Notes: generated by a model not told the origin, from the letters alone. Positions 9,118-18,856 are shown, counted from the stretch's first letter. The stretch: DNA of 64,000 nucleotides from Roseiarcus sp963726105 (GCA_963726105.1 CAVSBJ010000025.1:1-64000), one strand, 5' to 3'. Numbers and translations: made by a program.

Positions 9118-10140
9118 ATGATCATCAGTCGCACGCCGTTGCGCATGAGCTTCGTCGGGGGCGGCAGCGACCTGCCCTCCTATTACCGGGAATATGGCGG
9201 CGCGGTCGTCAGCACGGCGATCGACAAATACGTCTACGTGACCATGAACCGCAAATTCGACAGCGGAATCCGTGTCGCCTATTCGCGCGTCGAAGAGGTG
9301 AACTCGGTTTCCGAGATCGAGCACCAACTGGTGCGCGCGGCGCTGAACATGGCCGGGGTTCCAGGCGGCGTCGAAATCACGACCGTTGCAGACATCCCCT
9401 CACGGGGAACCGGCCTTGGCTCATCGAGCACCTTCACGGTCGCTCTGTTACACGCGCTTTACGCTTTCGTCGGCCGTCATTCCACGCGTCAGGAGTTGGC
9501 CGAGCAGGCCTGCCACATCGAAATCGACGTCTGCGGCGAGCCGATCGGCAAGCAGGACCAGTATGCCGCCGCCTATGGCGGCTTCAATCTCTACGAGTTC
9601 AATCCCAACGACACGGTGACCGTGTCGCCCGTCATCTGCAAGCCGGAGACCATCGCCGGAATTCGAAGACAGATGCTGGTCCTCTACACCGGGATCACGA
9701 GAGGCGCCTCGACAATTCTCAAGCACCAGTCAGCGGAGCTGGCGACCAATGTCGACAAGAAATCCGCGATGAAGCAGATGGTCTCGCTCTGCTATCAGCT
9801 CCTGAACGAAATCCGGAACGACAATCTGGATTCGTTCGGCCAGGTTCTGCATGAGGCCTGGATGCTCAAGCGCGACATGGCGCCTGGGGTCTCCACTTCC
9901 GAAATCGACGACTGGTACGACACAGCGCGCAAGCACGGCGCAATCGGGGGCAAGATTCTGGGCGCCGGCGCCGGCGGCTTCCTCGCCCTTTTCGCGCCCG
10001 AGGAACGGCACGAGGCGATCCGCCATGCGCTGCCCAAGCTGCGCGCCATTCCGGTCGACTTCGAGCGAATGGGAAGCCAGATTATTTTCTACCAGCCGAC
10101 GTCGAGCAACCATCCGGCCGGCGGTCCGCGAGGGTCCTGA
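9118..10140 (+). CDS. hddA: GHMP-family sugar kinase, HddA-like (heptose 7-phosphate kinase)
   Basis: 340-aa GHMP kinase, the normal HddA length. It begins MIISRTPLRMSFVGGGSDLP, has the ATP-binding loop SRGTGLGSSSTFTVALLHAL, and ends with the KILGAGAGGFLALF motif. HddA enzymes make D-glycero-alpha-D-manno-heptose 1,7-bisphosphate, the substrate of the GmhB-type module just upstream. The ATG at 9118 is preceded by GAAGGGAA. The upstream P-loop module is in the same frame with no stop, so the real product may be a longer fusion. An alternative frame has a TGA at 9119-9121 that would give an ordinary ATGA overlap. Confidence 0.87.
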   Translation: MIISRTPLRMSFVGGGSDLPSYYREYGGAVVSTAIDKYVYVTMNRKFDSGIRVAYSRVEEVNSVSEIEHQLVRAALNMAGVPGGVEITTVADIPSRGTGLGSSSTFTVALLHALYAFVGRHSTRQELAEQACHIEIDVCGEPIGKQDQYAAAYGGFNLYEFNPNDTVTVSPVICKPETIAGIRRQMLVLYTGITRGASTILKHQSAELATNVDKKSAMKQMVSLCYQLLNEIRNDNLDSFGQVLHEAWMLKRDMAPGVSTSEIDDWYDTARKHGAIGGKILGAGAGGFLALFAPEERHEAIRHALPKLRAIPVDFERMGSQIIFYQPTSSNHPAGGPRGS

Positions 10141-10273
10141 ACGCTGGGTTCCCGAGGTCGGCTGCGCGAGCCGGCCCACAAAAATTATCGCCGCTCCCCT
10201 CAAGACTGCGCTTGAACTCGCGCCGAGAGCCGGATTTAGGCTCGTCTGAATTTGCCGCTCTGCCGGGACGCCC

Positions 10274-11360
10274 ATGAAAACCAAAGCCGCCGTCTGCCGC
10301 GCCTTCGGCGCGCCGCTCGCGATCGAGACGGTCGAGCTCGCCGAGCCGGGGCCGGGCGAGGTCCTGATCCGGACCGCGGCCTGCGCGATCTGCCACAGCG
10401 ACATTTTCCTCATCGACGGCGCCTGGGGGGGCGAATTGCCCGCCGTCTACGGCCACGAGGCGGCGGGCGTGGTCGAGGCGGTCGGTCCGGGGGTCACGCG
10501 GCTCAAAGTCGGCGACCCCGTGGTCGCGACGCTCATCCGCAATTGCGGCTTCTGCCCCGCCTGCGCCGAGGGCGCCCCGGTGTTCTGCGAGGAAGTGTTC
10601 CCGCTCGACCGCGCCACCCCTTTGCACGACGGCGCCGGCAAGCCGATCGTCCACGGTCTGCGCACCGGCGCCTTCGCCGAGCACATGGTCGTCGACCAGT
10701 CGCAGACGATTGCGATCCCAAAGGATGTGCCGCTCGACAGCGCCGCGCTGATCGCCTGCGGCGTGCTGACGGGGCTGGGCGCGGTCGTCAACACGGCCGC
10801 GGTGAAGCCAGGATCGAGCGTCGTCGTCATCGGTTGCGGCGGCGTCGGGCTCAATTCGAATTCAGGGCGCGCGGATCGCCGGCGCCTCCCCGATCATCGC
10901 CGTCGATGTCGAGGCCTTGAAGCTCGCCGCCGCGCGCGACTTCGGCGCGACCGAGACCATCAACGCGCGATGCGAAGATGTCGGCGAGCGCGTGACGGCG
11001 CTGACGGGGGGACGCAAAGCGGACTGGGTGTTCGTCACCGTCGGCGTCAAGGGCGCGGCCGAACAGGGGGTCTCGCTCATGAAGCGCAACGGCGCGACGG
11101 TGCTGGTCGGCATGCCGCCTTCCGGCGTCGCGGCGACGATCGATCCCGGCTGGCTCGCCGCCGACGGCCAGAGGATTCTCGGCTCCAAGATGGGCTCGGC
11201 GCGGCCTGCGATCGACGTGCCGAAAATCATCCGGCTCTATCGCGAGGGGCGCCTCAAGCTCGACCCATTGATCAGCGGCCGCTATCGGCTGGAGTCGATC
11301 AACGAGGCCCTCGCCTCCTCGCGCTCGGGCGCGGCTTTGCGCAACGTGATCGTGTTCTGA
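10274..11360 (+). CDS. Zinc-dependent alcohol dehydrogenase (MDR), frame broken by one indel
   Basis: Medium-chain dehydrogenase of about 361 aa. It has catalytic zinc ligands in AICHSDI and YGHEAAG, the four-Cys structural zinc site (CGFCPACAEGAPVFC), and the NAD-binding turn VVIGCGGVGLNS. After codon 195 the frame reads into an unrelated tail. The true sequence (QGARIAGASPIIAVDVEALK) continues in the next frame, which implies one extra base in the run near 10857-10862. The rest runs intact to 11360. Probably a class III-like or aryl/benzyl alcohol-type enzyme; the substrate is unknown. Confidence 0.85.
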
Positions 11361-11366
11361 GGACCC

Positions 11367-11867
11367 TCAGGAGATTCGCGGCGCCGACCCGGACCGCTGA
11401 ACGACGATCAGGAGAATGAGCGCGAGCGCGGGGAAGGCGAGGTCGCCGATGAAGGGAACGCCGGCGTTGCCGGGCGCAAAGTCGCCGGTGGCGACCATCT
11501 GCTCCACGTGGCCGATCGCGTCTCCGAGCAGGAAGATCGCATTGACCGTCACCGCCGCCGCCTTGAAGTCCAGACTGCGCCAGAAGGCCACGCAGGCGGT
11601 CGCGCCCATCGCGAGATCCGCCATGCCGACCTCGAACTGGAAAGGACTCGGCTCCCAGCCGATGTCCGCCGCGGCGATTTCAGGGAAGAACAGATGAAAG
11701 ACCGCCGCCCAGAGGCCGGTCACGCCAATGGGCAGGAGCAGAATCCAGGCGAGCAGGCGATCGGCGAGTGATCCGCCGGAGCGGCTCAACCAGGCGAACA
11801 CGAGCGCCGCCACGAACAGGAACACCGGCAGGTTGCGCAGGACGAAGGCGATCGTTTCGGCCATCAT
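11367..11867 (-). CDS. Integral membrane protein, DUF6790-like
   Basis: 166-aa protein with four or five predicted membrane helices (for example LPVFLFVAALVFAWL, LLAWILLLPIGVTGLWAAVF, FPALALILLIVVQ). The segment FFPEIAAADIGWEPSPFQFE between helices is characteristic of a small family of uncharacterised bacterial membrane proteins. The start at 11867 has AGGAG directly upstream; a second ATG follows immediately. It converges on the alcohol dehydrogenase. Function unknown. Confidence 0.72.
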   Translation of the reverse strand: MMAETIAFVLRNLPVFLFVAALVFAWLSRSGGSLADRLLAWILLLPIGVTGLWAAVFHLFFPEIAAADIGWEPSPFQFEVGMADLAMGATACVAFWRSLDFKAAAVTVNAIFLLGDAIGHVEQMVATGDFAPGNAGVPFIGDLAFPALALILLIVVQRSGSAPRIS

Positions 11868-11988
11868 GGGCTCCTGACGCGCATCAGCGGAGGCTTGGAC
11901 AGAGGGCGTGCAGCGCGTTAGCACATTGAGACGCAAGCGCGAACGCCCAAGCGCGGGTCCATCCCTCACTCCGGTCGCCTGAACGCCC

Positions 11989-13201
11989 ATGAAGATCGCC
12001 GAGCTGAAAACCTTCGTCGTCGGCAATCCGCCGCCTGCTTTCGGCGGCCGCACCTTTCTGTTCCTCAAGCTCAAGACCGCCTGCGGCGTCGAGGGCGTGG
12101 GGGAAGTCTATGCCGCGAGCTTCGCGCCGAAGGCGATCGTGGCGATGATCGAGGATGTGTTCGAGCGCCACGTCGAGGGCGCCGATCCGTTCCGCATCGA
12201 GGCGCTCTGGCGCAATGTCTACGGCCGCGGCTATTCAGGCCGGCCCGACGTTTCGCTGATGGGAATCCTGTCGGCCATCGAAATGGCGCTGTGGGACATC
12301 GTCGGCAAGGCGGTCATGAAGCCCGTCCATGCGCTCATCGGCGGCAAGGTGCATGAGCGGCTGCGCTCTTACACCTATCTCTATCCGGACGAGCCCGGTT
12401 CGCACGCCCATTCGGACAGCCCCGTCTATTCGAACCCGGACGCGGCCGCGACACGCGCGCTCAAATACATGGCGCAAGGCTTCACCGCGGTGAAATTCGA
12501 TTCCGCGGGACCCTACACGACCTTCGATCCGCGCCAGCCGAGCCTCGAGCGGCTCGACCTTTGCGAAGCGTTCCTGAGGACTTTGCGGGAAGCGGTTGGG
12601 ACCGAGATGCGATCTTCTGTTCGGCGCCCACGGCCAGTTCACCGTCTCCGGCGCGCTGCGCCTCGCGCGGCGGATCGAGGCTTACGAGCCCTTATGGTTC
12701 GAGGAGCCGACGCCGCCCGAGGCGCCGGAGGAAATGGCCAAGGTCGCCGCGCAATGCCGCGTGCCGATCGCCACCGGCGAGCGGCTGACGACAAAGTATG
12801 AATTCGCCCGCGTGCTCGAAACCGGCGCCGCCTCGATCCTGCAAATGAACCTCGGCCGCGTCGGCGGCATTCTGGAAGCAAAGAAGATCGCCGGGATGGC
12901 CGAAGCGCACTACGCGCAGATCGCGCCGCATCTCTATTGCGGGCCCGTGGTTGGCGCAGCCAACATTCAACTCGCGACCTGCAGCCCGAATTTTCTCATC
13001 CTCGAGAGCATCGAGCGCTGGGATGGATTCCACGCGGCCATTCTCAAAAAGCCGATCCGCTGGGAGGACGGCTTTGTCATCCCGCCGGACGAGCCCGGCC
13101 TCGGCGTCGAGCTGAATGAGGAGGTCGCGCTCGCTCACCCCTGGACCGGAACGGATCTGCATCTCATGCCGCGATCGTCGCCGGCGCTGCCGCCGGATTG
13201 A
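11989..13201 (+). CDS. Enolase-superfamily (mandelate racemase/muconate lactonizing) enzyme, frame broken by one indel
   Basis: About 404 aa; probably a sugar-acid dehydratase or racemase. The N-terminal capping domain (MKIAELKTFVV...) leads into the barrel with AVKFDSAGPY, WFEEPTPPE, IATGERL and MNLGRVGGI. The frame from 11989 degenerates after about residue 206, and the barrel resumes in the next frame (CDLLFGAHGQFTVSG), which implies one extra base near 12600-12609. Usual metal-ligand positions can be followed across the break. The substrate cannot be assigned from the sequence. Confidence 0.82.
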
Positions 13202-13252
13202 CGGCGTTCATGATCACGCAACGCCGCGCACGACGCGAAGTGAGGATTCAAG

Positions 13253-14113
13253 GTGGCTGAACGCGACGCCGACAGCGGTCCGGGATCTTCGAAATCAGCG
13301 AATGCCCAGTCCTGGACCAACCGGGTGGTGGGCGCGATCGGCGGGGTCATCCTGGCTTCCGGCGTCGTCGGAACCGTGATCAGCTTTTATCTTCAAGGCC
13401 GCAGCTGGGAATACCAAACACGATCGGCCAAGATCGACAAGGATTCCGCCGCCGTGCTGGCCGCCCTCGAAGGCGTGGACAAGCTCATCGATGAGAAATG
13501 GCTTTCCACTTACGAACTGAACGACGCCGTCAAGACCAAAGTCGAAGGCGCGCGGCTGGACGCGGCGGCCAAACGCTTTTACGCGGCCAACCAAGAGTGG
13601 GAGCTTCGGCACAACATACTGGCGTCGAACCTGCAAATCGCGGTCGATTCGCAGTTTGGCGTTGACAACCGGAATCTGAATATGGGCGCGATTGACTGCC
13701 GGACTTACACATTGAAGGGGCTGCAACCGAACGGCGCCGATCCGCTGCCGGTCAGCGCCCTGTTGGAAATCGCCTATAGCTGCCACAACGCCATCAAGGG
13801 CAAAATCGAGGAACAACTCCGGGCGAGGGAACAGAACAATTCGCTCTGGCCGGCGACGGCGGCCGAACCGGATCCGGGCGGCCTCGCGCTCAGTCACATC
13901 TGGTGGGTCGACAAAGTCTTGCAATGCATGATGGTCGAGCGCGCGCTCGAGCTTCGTCAGCAGGCTCCGCAAGTGCCGATCATTGAGCTTGGCGCGTCCG
14001 AGGACTCGCACCCATACTCGACGAGCGAGCGCGAGCGCGCCCGCGAGGAGCAATGCGTCGAGCCGTACAAGAACGATCCGGTCCTGGGACTGGCGTCACT
14101 CAAGCCGCAATGA
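13253..14113 (+). CDS. Hypothetical membrane-anchored protein
   Basis: 286 aa starting at GTG with a GAGG upstream. A single membrane helix at about residues 25-46 (VVGAIGGVILASGVVGTVIS) precedes a long, largely helical, charged region. Two spaced Cys (DCRTY, YSCHN) and a further pair (LQCMM, EEQCVE) could form disulfides if that part is periplasmic. No domain is recognised. It follows the enolase-superfamily gene by 51 nt and may be cotranscribed. Confidence 0.7.
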   Translation: MAERDADSGPGSSKSANAQSWTNRVVGAIGGVILASGVVGTVISFYLQGRSWEYQTRSAKIDKDSAAVLAALEGVDKLIDEKWLSTYELNDAVKTKVEGARLDAAAKRFYAANQEWELRHNILASNLQIAVDSQFGVDNRNLNMGAIDCRTYTLKGLQPNGADPLPVSALLEIAYSCHNAIKGKIEEQLRAREQNNSLWPATAAEPDPGGLALSHIWWVDKVLQCMMVERALELRQQAPQVPIIELGASEDSHPYSTSERERAREEQCVEPYKNDPVLGLASLKPQ

Positions 14114-14172
14114 GACTGCGCGGGCTCACGCCATAAGCGGCAGAGACCCGCCTTGAGGCAGCCGGTTGAGCC

Positions 14173-14403
14173 TCACGCCAGCTTGAGAAAGCCTTCGCCG
14201 CGCCTCGGCGGCGGCGTTTGACGGCCGCTGAGCGCTTCTTCATCGACAGGCTGCTCGCGGCTCAGGCTGAGCATCCGCCGCCGTGCGTTCGCCTCGGCTG
14301 GAAACCACTCGTGGGCCCGCTCGCCGGCCTCCTTCATCTTTCTGCGCAAAGCCTTGAGATCGAGAGCCGCTTCGCGGACTTCAGGACTGAGAGAGAGAAT
14401 CAT
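14173..14403 (-). CDS. Small hypothetical protein
   Basis: 76-aa, charged, mostly helical small protein (MILSLSPEVREAALDLKALR...). An upstream TTG at 14436 would extend it by 11 residues. No family is recognised. An AT-rich inverted repeat just upstream (14445-14469) looks like a promoter/operator and is the main reason to believe the gene is real. Confidence 0.5.
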   Translation of the reverse strand: MILSLSPEVREAALDLKALRRKMKEAGERAHEWFPAEANARRRMLSLSREQPVDEEALSGRQTPPPRRGEGFLKLA

Positions 14404-14444
14404 GGCGTTCACTGAAGGTAGGTGTTCACGCTCCAAGACTAATT

Positions 14445-14469
14445 TGTGACAGGATATATAATCGTCACA
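14445..14469. promoter_or_regulatory. Inverted-repeat operator over an AT-rich promoter core
   Basis: TGTGAC and GTCACA arms flank 13 AT-rich bases that contain TATATAAT on the plus strand. The arms resemble CRP/FNR-type half sites, but the spacing is 13 nt rather than 6 (CRP) or 4 (FNR), so the binding protein is unknown. It lies immediately upstream of the small minus-strand gene. Confidence 0.4.
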
Positions 14470-14786
14470 TTTCCGTTAACGAAATGTTGCAAGTCGCGTG
14501 CCAGCGCGCGTCTTACGCGCTTCCCTTGTTAGCGCGATTTTGGGCCGGGCGCTTTGCGCGAGGTCACTTCCGAATCGGGTGTTCCGCTGTCGTGCAAGCG
14601 GGATCTGTAGGCGAGGATGGGCGAGCCGGCGGGCGCCTGCTCGCTCGCCTCCCGACGGCGGCGCGGCTCCACGCCGCCGCCGCCTCTTCCCTGGCGTTGC
14701 CTCAAGCGCGTCCGGAAGGACGGGCGTCTCTCGACGCCCCTATGGCTCGCGATGACAATCGCGATTGCGCAGGGGTTTGCGCACGC
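14470..14786. other. Intergenic stretch with degraded GC-rich repeat sequence
   Basis: No gene is supported. The segment from about 14600 to 14760 is GC-rich and contains GGACGGGCGTCTCTCGACG, a short inverted-repeat motif also seen in the palindromic elements elsewhere in this window. It may be a decayed copy of such an element. Confidence 0.4.
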
Positions 14787-15593
<807 letters not shown>

Positions 15594-15667
15594 GGGAACC
15601 TCAGGGTCGTTGGCTCTCATGGACTTAAGTCACAAGAGGGACCGGCGCAACGCCGTCGCTTTCCGCC

Positions 15668-16135
15668 TCACCCCTGATCGATCCGCGCCGCGTAGCAGCC
15701 GCGTCTGGCGTAATGCGCATGGATGTAGGCGGCCTTCGGATGGGCGAGCAGACGCGCGATCGTTGGCTCGAGGTCGTCGCCGCCGGTGAGATCGGCGTCG
15801 ACCATGTCGCCGGAATCGTCGAAGGCGCGCAGCGAAATCGGACGGATTCGCAGCACCTCCGGAACCTCGCCCACGGCCCGGTAGGGCGTCACGGCCCATT
15901 CGCGGACGAAAATGGCGTGGCTGGCTTTGTAGGGCGTGTCGGCCGGCTGGTGGAGGTAGTTGAGAAGCAACAAGGCCTCGCCCGGCTCGACGTCCCTGAG
16001 TTCGATGCGATCGGGAAAGCCGGGCTTCTCGTCGGCGATCAGGCGCTTCACGCCGAAGCTTTGCAGCGCCTCGTCGGACAGTCCGTAGAAGCGACGGAAG
16101 GGCGCGGCGTCGAGACCCGTGATCTGGAAAGACAT
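15668..16135 (-). CDS. DUF1203 family protein
   Basis: 155-aa protein matching the DUF1203 family: MSFQITGLDAAPFRRFYGLS at the start, GEALLLLNYLHQPADTPYKA in the middle and IHAHYARRGCYAARI at the end. The function is unknown. The start is ATG 16135 with AGGAAA upstream. It follows the ada/2OG-oxygenase pair on the same strand after a 92-nt gap. Confidence 0.85.
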   Translation of the reverse strand: MSFQITGLDAAPFRRFYGLSDEALQSFGVKRLIADEKPGFPDRIELRDVEPGEALLLLNYLHQPADTPYKASHAIFVREWAVTPYRAVGEVPEVLRIRPISLRAFDDSGDMVDADLTGGDDLEPTIARLLAHPKAAYIHAHYARRGCYAARIDQG

Positions 16136-16227
16136 GGGCGGTTTCCTTTGATCGGCTTTGGGGCGGCAAGTGTGCCTCTGGCGTCGCGATCCGTCGCCCC
16201 GTTCCTTGCTCGGCAATCGGAAAGCCG

Positions 16228-17082
16228 TCACGTCGCGTCGTGAAAGATCACGCCGAGCGTGAAGCGTTCGCCGCTCCTGATCCGGCTCACGCCGTGACGC
16301 AGATTGACGCGATAGGTTCCGCGCGTTCCTTGCACCGGCCGCTCGCGCACGGCGAAGATCACGCCGTCGCCCTGGGTCAGCGGCGCGACCTCCGCGCGCG
16401 ACTGCATGCGCGGGCGCTGCTCGGTCAGCACGAATTCGCCGCCGGTGAAGTCGCGTCCGGGCTCGGACAGCAGGATCGCGACCTGCAGCGGAAAGAGGTG
16501 CTCGCCGTACACGTCCTGATGCAGGCAATTGTAGTCGCCGGGCCCATAGCGCAGGAGGAGCGGCGTCGGCCGCTTCTGACCGGCCGCATGGCAGCGCGCG
16601 AGGAACGCGTCGTGCTGGCCAGGATAGCGGACGGAAACGCCCATCGCCTCGTTCCACCGGTCCGCGATCGGGGCGAGGCGCGCATAGAAACCGCGGCGCA
16701 GCGCGACGATCGGGTCGGGGAGCGGATAGGCGAAATATTTGTACTCGCCTTTGCCGAAGCCGTGTTTCGCCATGACAACCCGAGAACGAAAGCGGGCCTC
16801 GTCCGGATAGAGCGCCGCAAATCCGCGGCACGTCTCCGGCGAAAGGAGTTTCGGCGCGATCGCGCAGCCATAGGCGTCGAGATCGCGCTCGATTCTCGGC
16901 CAGTCGAGCGTTTCGATCGTGGCAAGACCCTCATCCGACCCGCTGTCGCGGGCCACCTTCTCCCCGAGGGAGAAGGGGTGGGCGGCGCCGTTGTTTCCCC
17001 CCTCTCCCTCATAGGGCGTCGACAGACGCCCGTCTTTCGACGGGCTTTGGAGCGGGGTTGGGGTGAGGGCGCGCGCCTTCAT
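16228..17082 (-). CDS. 2OG-Fe(II) oxygenase of the DNA-repair type, with an in-frame repeat at its N-terminus
   Basis: 284-aa 2-oxoglutarate/iron oxygenase, family of the alkylated-DNA oxygenases encoded next to ada. Iron ligands are His188 and Asp190 in CLHQDVYGEH and His263 in NLRHGVS; Arg273 in GERFTLG would hold 2-oxoglutarate. Its ATG overlaps the ada stop (TGATG), so the two are translationally coupled. Residues 5 to about 51 are not family sequence. They are encoded by a 142-bp palindromic repeat inserted just after the start, and homology resumes at LATIETLDWPRIERDLDAYG. Confidence 0.87.
   Translation of the reverse strand: MKARALTPTPLQSPSKDGRLSTPYEGEGGNNGAAHPFSLGEKVARDSGSDEGLATIETLDWPRIERDLDAYGCAIAPKLLSPETCRGFAALYPDEARFRSRVVMAKHGFGKGEYKYFAYPLPDPIVALRRGFYARLAPIADRWNEAMGVSVRYPGQHDAFLARCHAAGQKRPTPLLLRYGPGDYNCLHQDVYGEHLFPLQVAILLSEPGRDFTGGEFVLTEQRPRMQSRAEVAPLTQGDGVIFAVRERPVQGTRGTYRVNLRHGVSRIRSGERFTLGVIFHDAT
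16928..17069. repeat. Palindromic dispersed element, copy 1 (inside a coding sequence)
   Basis: 142-bp element with inverted ends CCCTCA and TGAGGG. It has internal hairpins CTTCTCC...GGAGAAGG, CCCGC...GCGGG and GACGGGCG...CGCC-type arms. It is translated in frame at the N-terminus of the 2OG oxygenase. Related copies lie at 53994-54094 and inside cobN (61905-62062). Confidence 0.8.
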
Positions 17083-18158
17083 CACGCCGCCTCCCGCTCG
17101 ATCAGCTTGCGCTTGCGCTCGACGCCCCAGCGATAGCCGGAGAGATCGCCGTCCGACCGCACGACGCGATGGCAGGGGATCGCGACCGCGAGCGGATTGG
17201 CGCCGCAGGCTTGCGCGACCGCGCGCACGGCTTTTGGCTGGCCGATCGCGCGGGCGATCTCGGCGTAGGTCGCCGTCCTGCCGGGCGGGATCGCTTGCAG
17301 CGCCGCCCACACCTTTTGCTGGAATGCAGTGCCGCGGATGTCGAGCGGAAGATCGAGGCGCTGACCCGGCGCTTCGACAAGACCGACGACCTCCGCGACC
17401 AAGCGCTCGAATTCGGGGTCGCCGCCTTCGAAATCCGCATTCGGAAAGCGGTCCTGCAAGTCGCGCACGAGGGCGTGGGGATCGTCGCCGAGCGTGATGG
17501 CGCAGACGCCCTTGTCGGTCGCCGCGACCAGCACCGCGCCGAGCGAGGCCTCGCCGACCGCGAAGCGGATGAGAACCCCTGCCCCGCCGCGGCGGACCGC
17601 GCCCGGCGTCATGCCGAGCCGCGCATCGGTGTTCTCGTAGAAGCGGCTCGAGGAGTTGAAGCCCGCATCATAGATCGCCTCCGTGACCGTCTCCGCCGTG
17701 CGCAGCTTGTCGGCGGCGCGGCGCGCCCGCGTCTCGGCCGCATAGGCCTTCGGCGTGACGCCCGTGATCGCCTTGAAGACGCGATGGAAGTGATAGGGGC
17801 TTAAGCCAGCGCGCGCGGCAAGCTCGGCGAGCTTGGGCGCCTCCTCCGCCTGCTCGATCCGTTCGCAGGCTTGGGCGACAGCCTGAACTTGCGGATCGGG
17901 CGCGCCGAGCCTGTCCGGACGGCAGCGCTTGCAGGCGCGGTAGCCCGCCTTCTCCGCTTCCGCGCCGGTCTTGAAGAAGGAGACGTTCTCGCGCTTCGCC
18001 GGCCGCGAGGCGCAGCTCGGCCGGCAATAGACGCCCGTCGTGCGAACGGCGAACAGGAACTCGCCGTCGAACGCGGGGTCGCGGCGTTTGACCGCCTGCC
18101 AGCGCTCCTCGTCGCGAGCCTGCGCCCGTGCGGCGCCGGCGTGTGCCGTTTCGGTCAT
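17082..18158 (-). CDS. ada: Ada: methylphosphotriester/O6-methylguanine-DNA methyltransferase and regulator
   Basis: 358-aa bifunctional repair protein and activator. The N-terminal zinc domain has Cys45 and Cys49 (TTGVYCRPSC) and Cys76 and Cys79 (YRACKRCRPD). An AraC-type helix-turn-helix follows (LAARAGLSPYHFHRVFKAIT). The C-terminal alkyltransferase has the acceptor motif IPCHRVV near Cys329. Methylation of the N-terminal Cys is known to turn Ada into an activator of its own operon, which here would include the downstream oxygenase. The start at MTETAH is preferred over an ATG four codons upstream. Confidence 0.95.
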   Translation of the reverse strand: MTETAHAGAARAQARDEERWQAVKRRDPAFDGEFLFAVRTTGVYCRPSCASRPAKRENVSFFKTGAEAEKAGYRACKRCRPDRLGAPDPQVQAVAQACERIEQAEEAPKLAELAARAGLSPYHFHRVFKAITGVTPKAYAAETRARRAADKLRTAETVTEAIYDAGFNSSSRFYENTDARLGMTPGAVRRGGAGVLIRFAVGEASLGAVLVAATDKGVCAITLGDDPHALVRDLQDRFPNADFEGGDPEFERLVAEVVGLVEAPGQRLDLPLDIRGTAFQQKVWAALQAIPPGRTATYAEIARAIGQPKAVRAVAQACGANPLAVAIPCHRVVRSDGDLSGYRWGVERKRKLIEREAA

Positions 18159-18410
18159 GGGGCTAAACATAAGGAAGGCTCCGGGGTTTGTCTTGGCTCC
18201 CGTCTAGGCCGATCCGTAAGTGGCCGAACTCCGCTCCTTGCGGTGCAATTCTAAAGCCGCCCTGTGTCAATATTCAAACAGCCCGACGCTGTTTCGATCT
18301 GAGATCGTCATTGGCGTAGATTGCGCAGCCATTTACTCCGTGATATGTACTTCAGTAGGCGTTATTGTTTGCCTACTTGGTCCGTAGAAAACGGACGTTG
18401 TGGGAGTAAA

Positions 18411-18794
18411 ATGATGTCATGTAATTATAAATATATTATTTTCTTTCTAATGAGCGTGACAATAATTGCTTCTGGCCATGAGGCAATAAGCCAATCTAAT
18501 CAAGGTTCGTTATGTAACAATCATGCATGCGCAACGCCATCATCTAGCCCAGACGTTAAAGATCAAATAAAGGACGCTACCACGGACAAGGGAGAACGTC
18601 CTCCAGGCGGAGATCCGGTCAATCCAACAGGGTTCACACCGATGCAAGCCGATGGTGGGGGTGGCTTCGGCGGAGGTGGTGGCGGGGCTGGGATTAAGAC
18701 TTCCGTCGGCGGCGTTCCTACTGGAGTTGTCCGTGGGTTGGGGATGGGGGGGGCCGGGGCGGGTGGAGTGGTTCACCCTGGCGGTGGTCAGTGA
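18411..18794 (+). CDS. Small secreted glycine-rich protein, low GC
   Basis: 127 aa. Signal peptide MMSCNYKYIIFFLMSVTIIA is followed by a polar stretch and a Gly-rich C-terminus (GGGGFGGGGGGAG). GGGAG lies 4 nt before the ATG. The first half of the gene is markedly AT-rich with codons unlike the neighbours, suggesting recent acquisition. No family is recognised; processing and export are inferred from the signal sequence only. Confidence 0.6.
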   Translation: MMSCNYKYIIFFLMSVTIIASGHEAISQSNQGSLCNNHACATPSSSPDVKDQIKDATTDKGERPPGGDPVNPTGFTPMQADGGGGFGGGGGGAGIKTSVGGVPTGVVRGLGMGGAGAGGVVHPGGGQ

Positions 18795-18856
18795 TTTACT
18801 AACTGCATCCCGCCCAAAGCGACCTAACAAGGGTAAAAGCGATTGGCTTTTTCACC

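Noticed and set aside
14445..14469. CRP or FNR binding site
   Set aside because: The arms match in part, but the 13-nt spacing is wrong for both.
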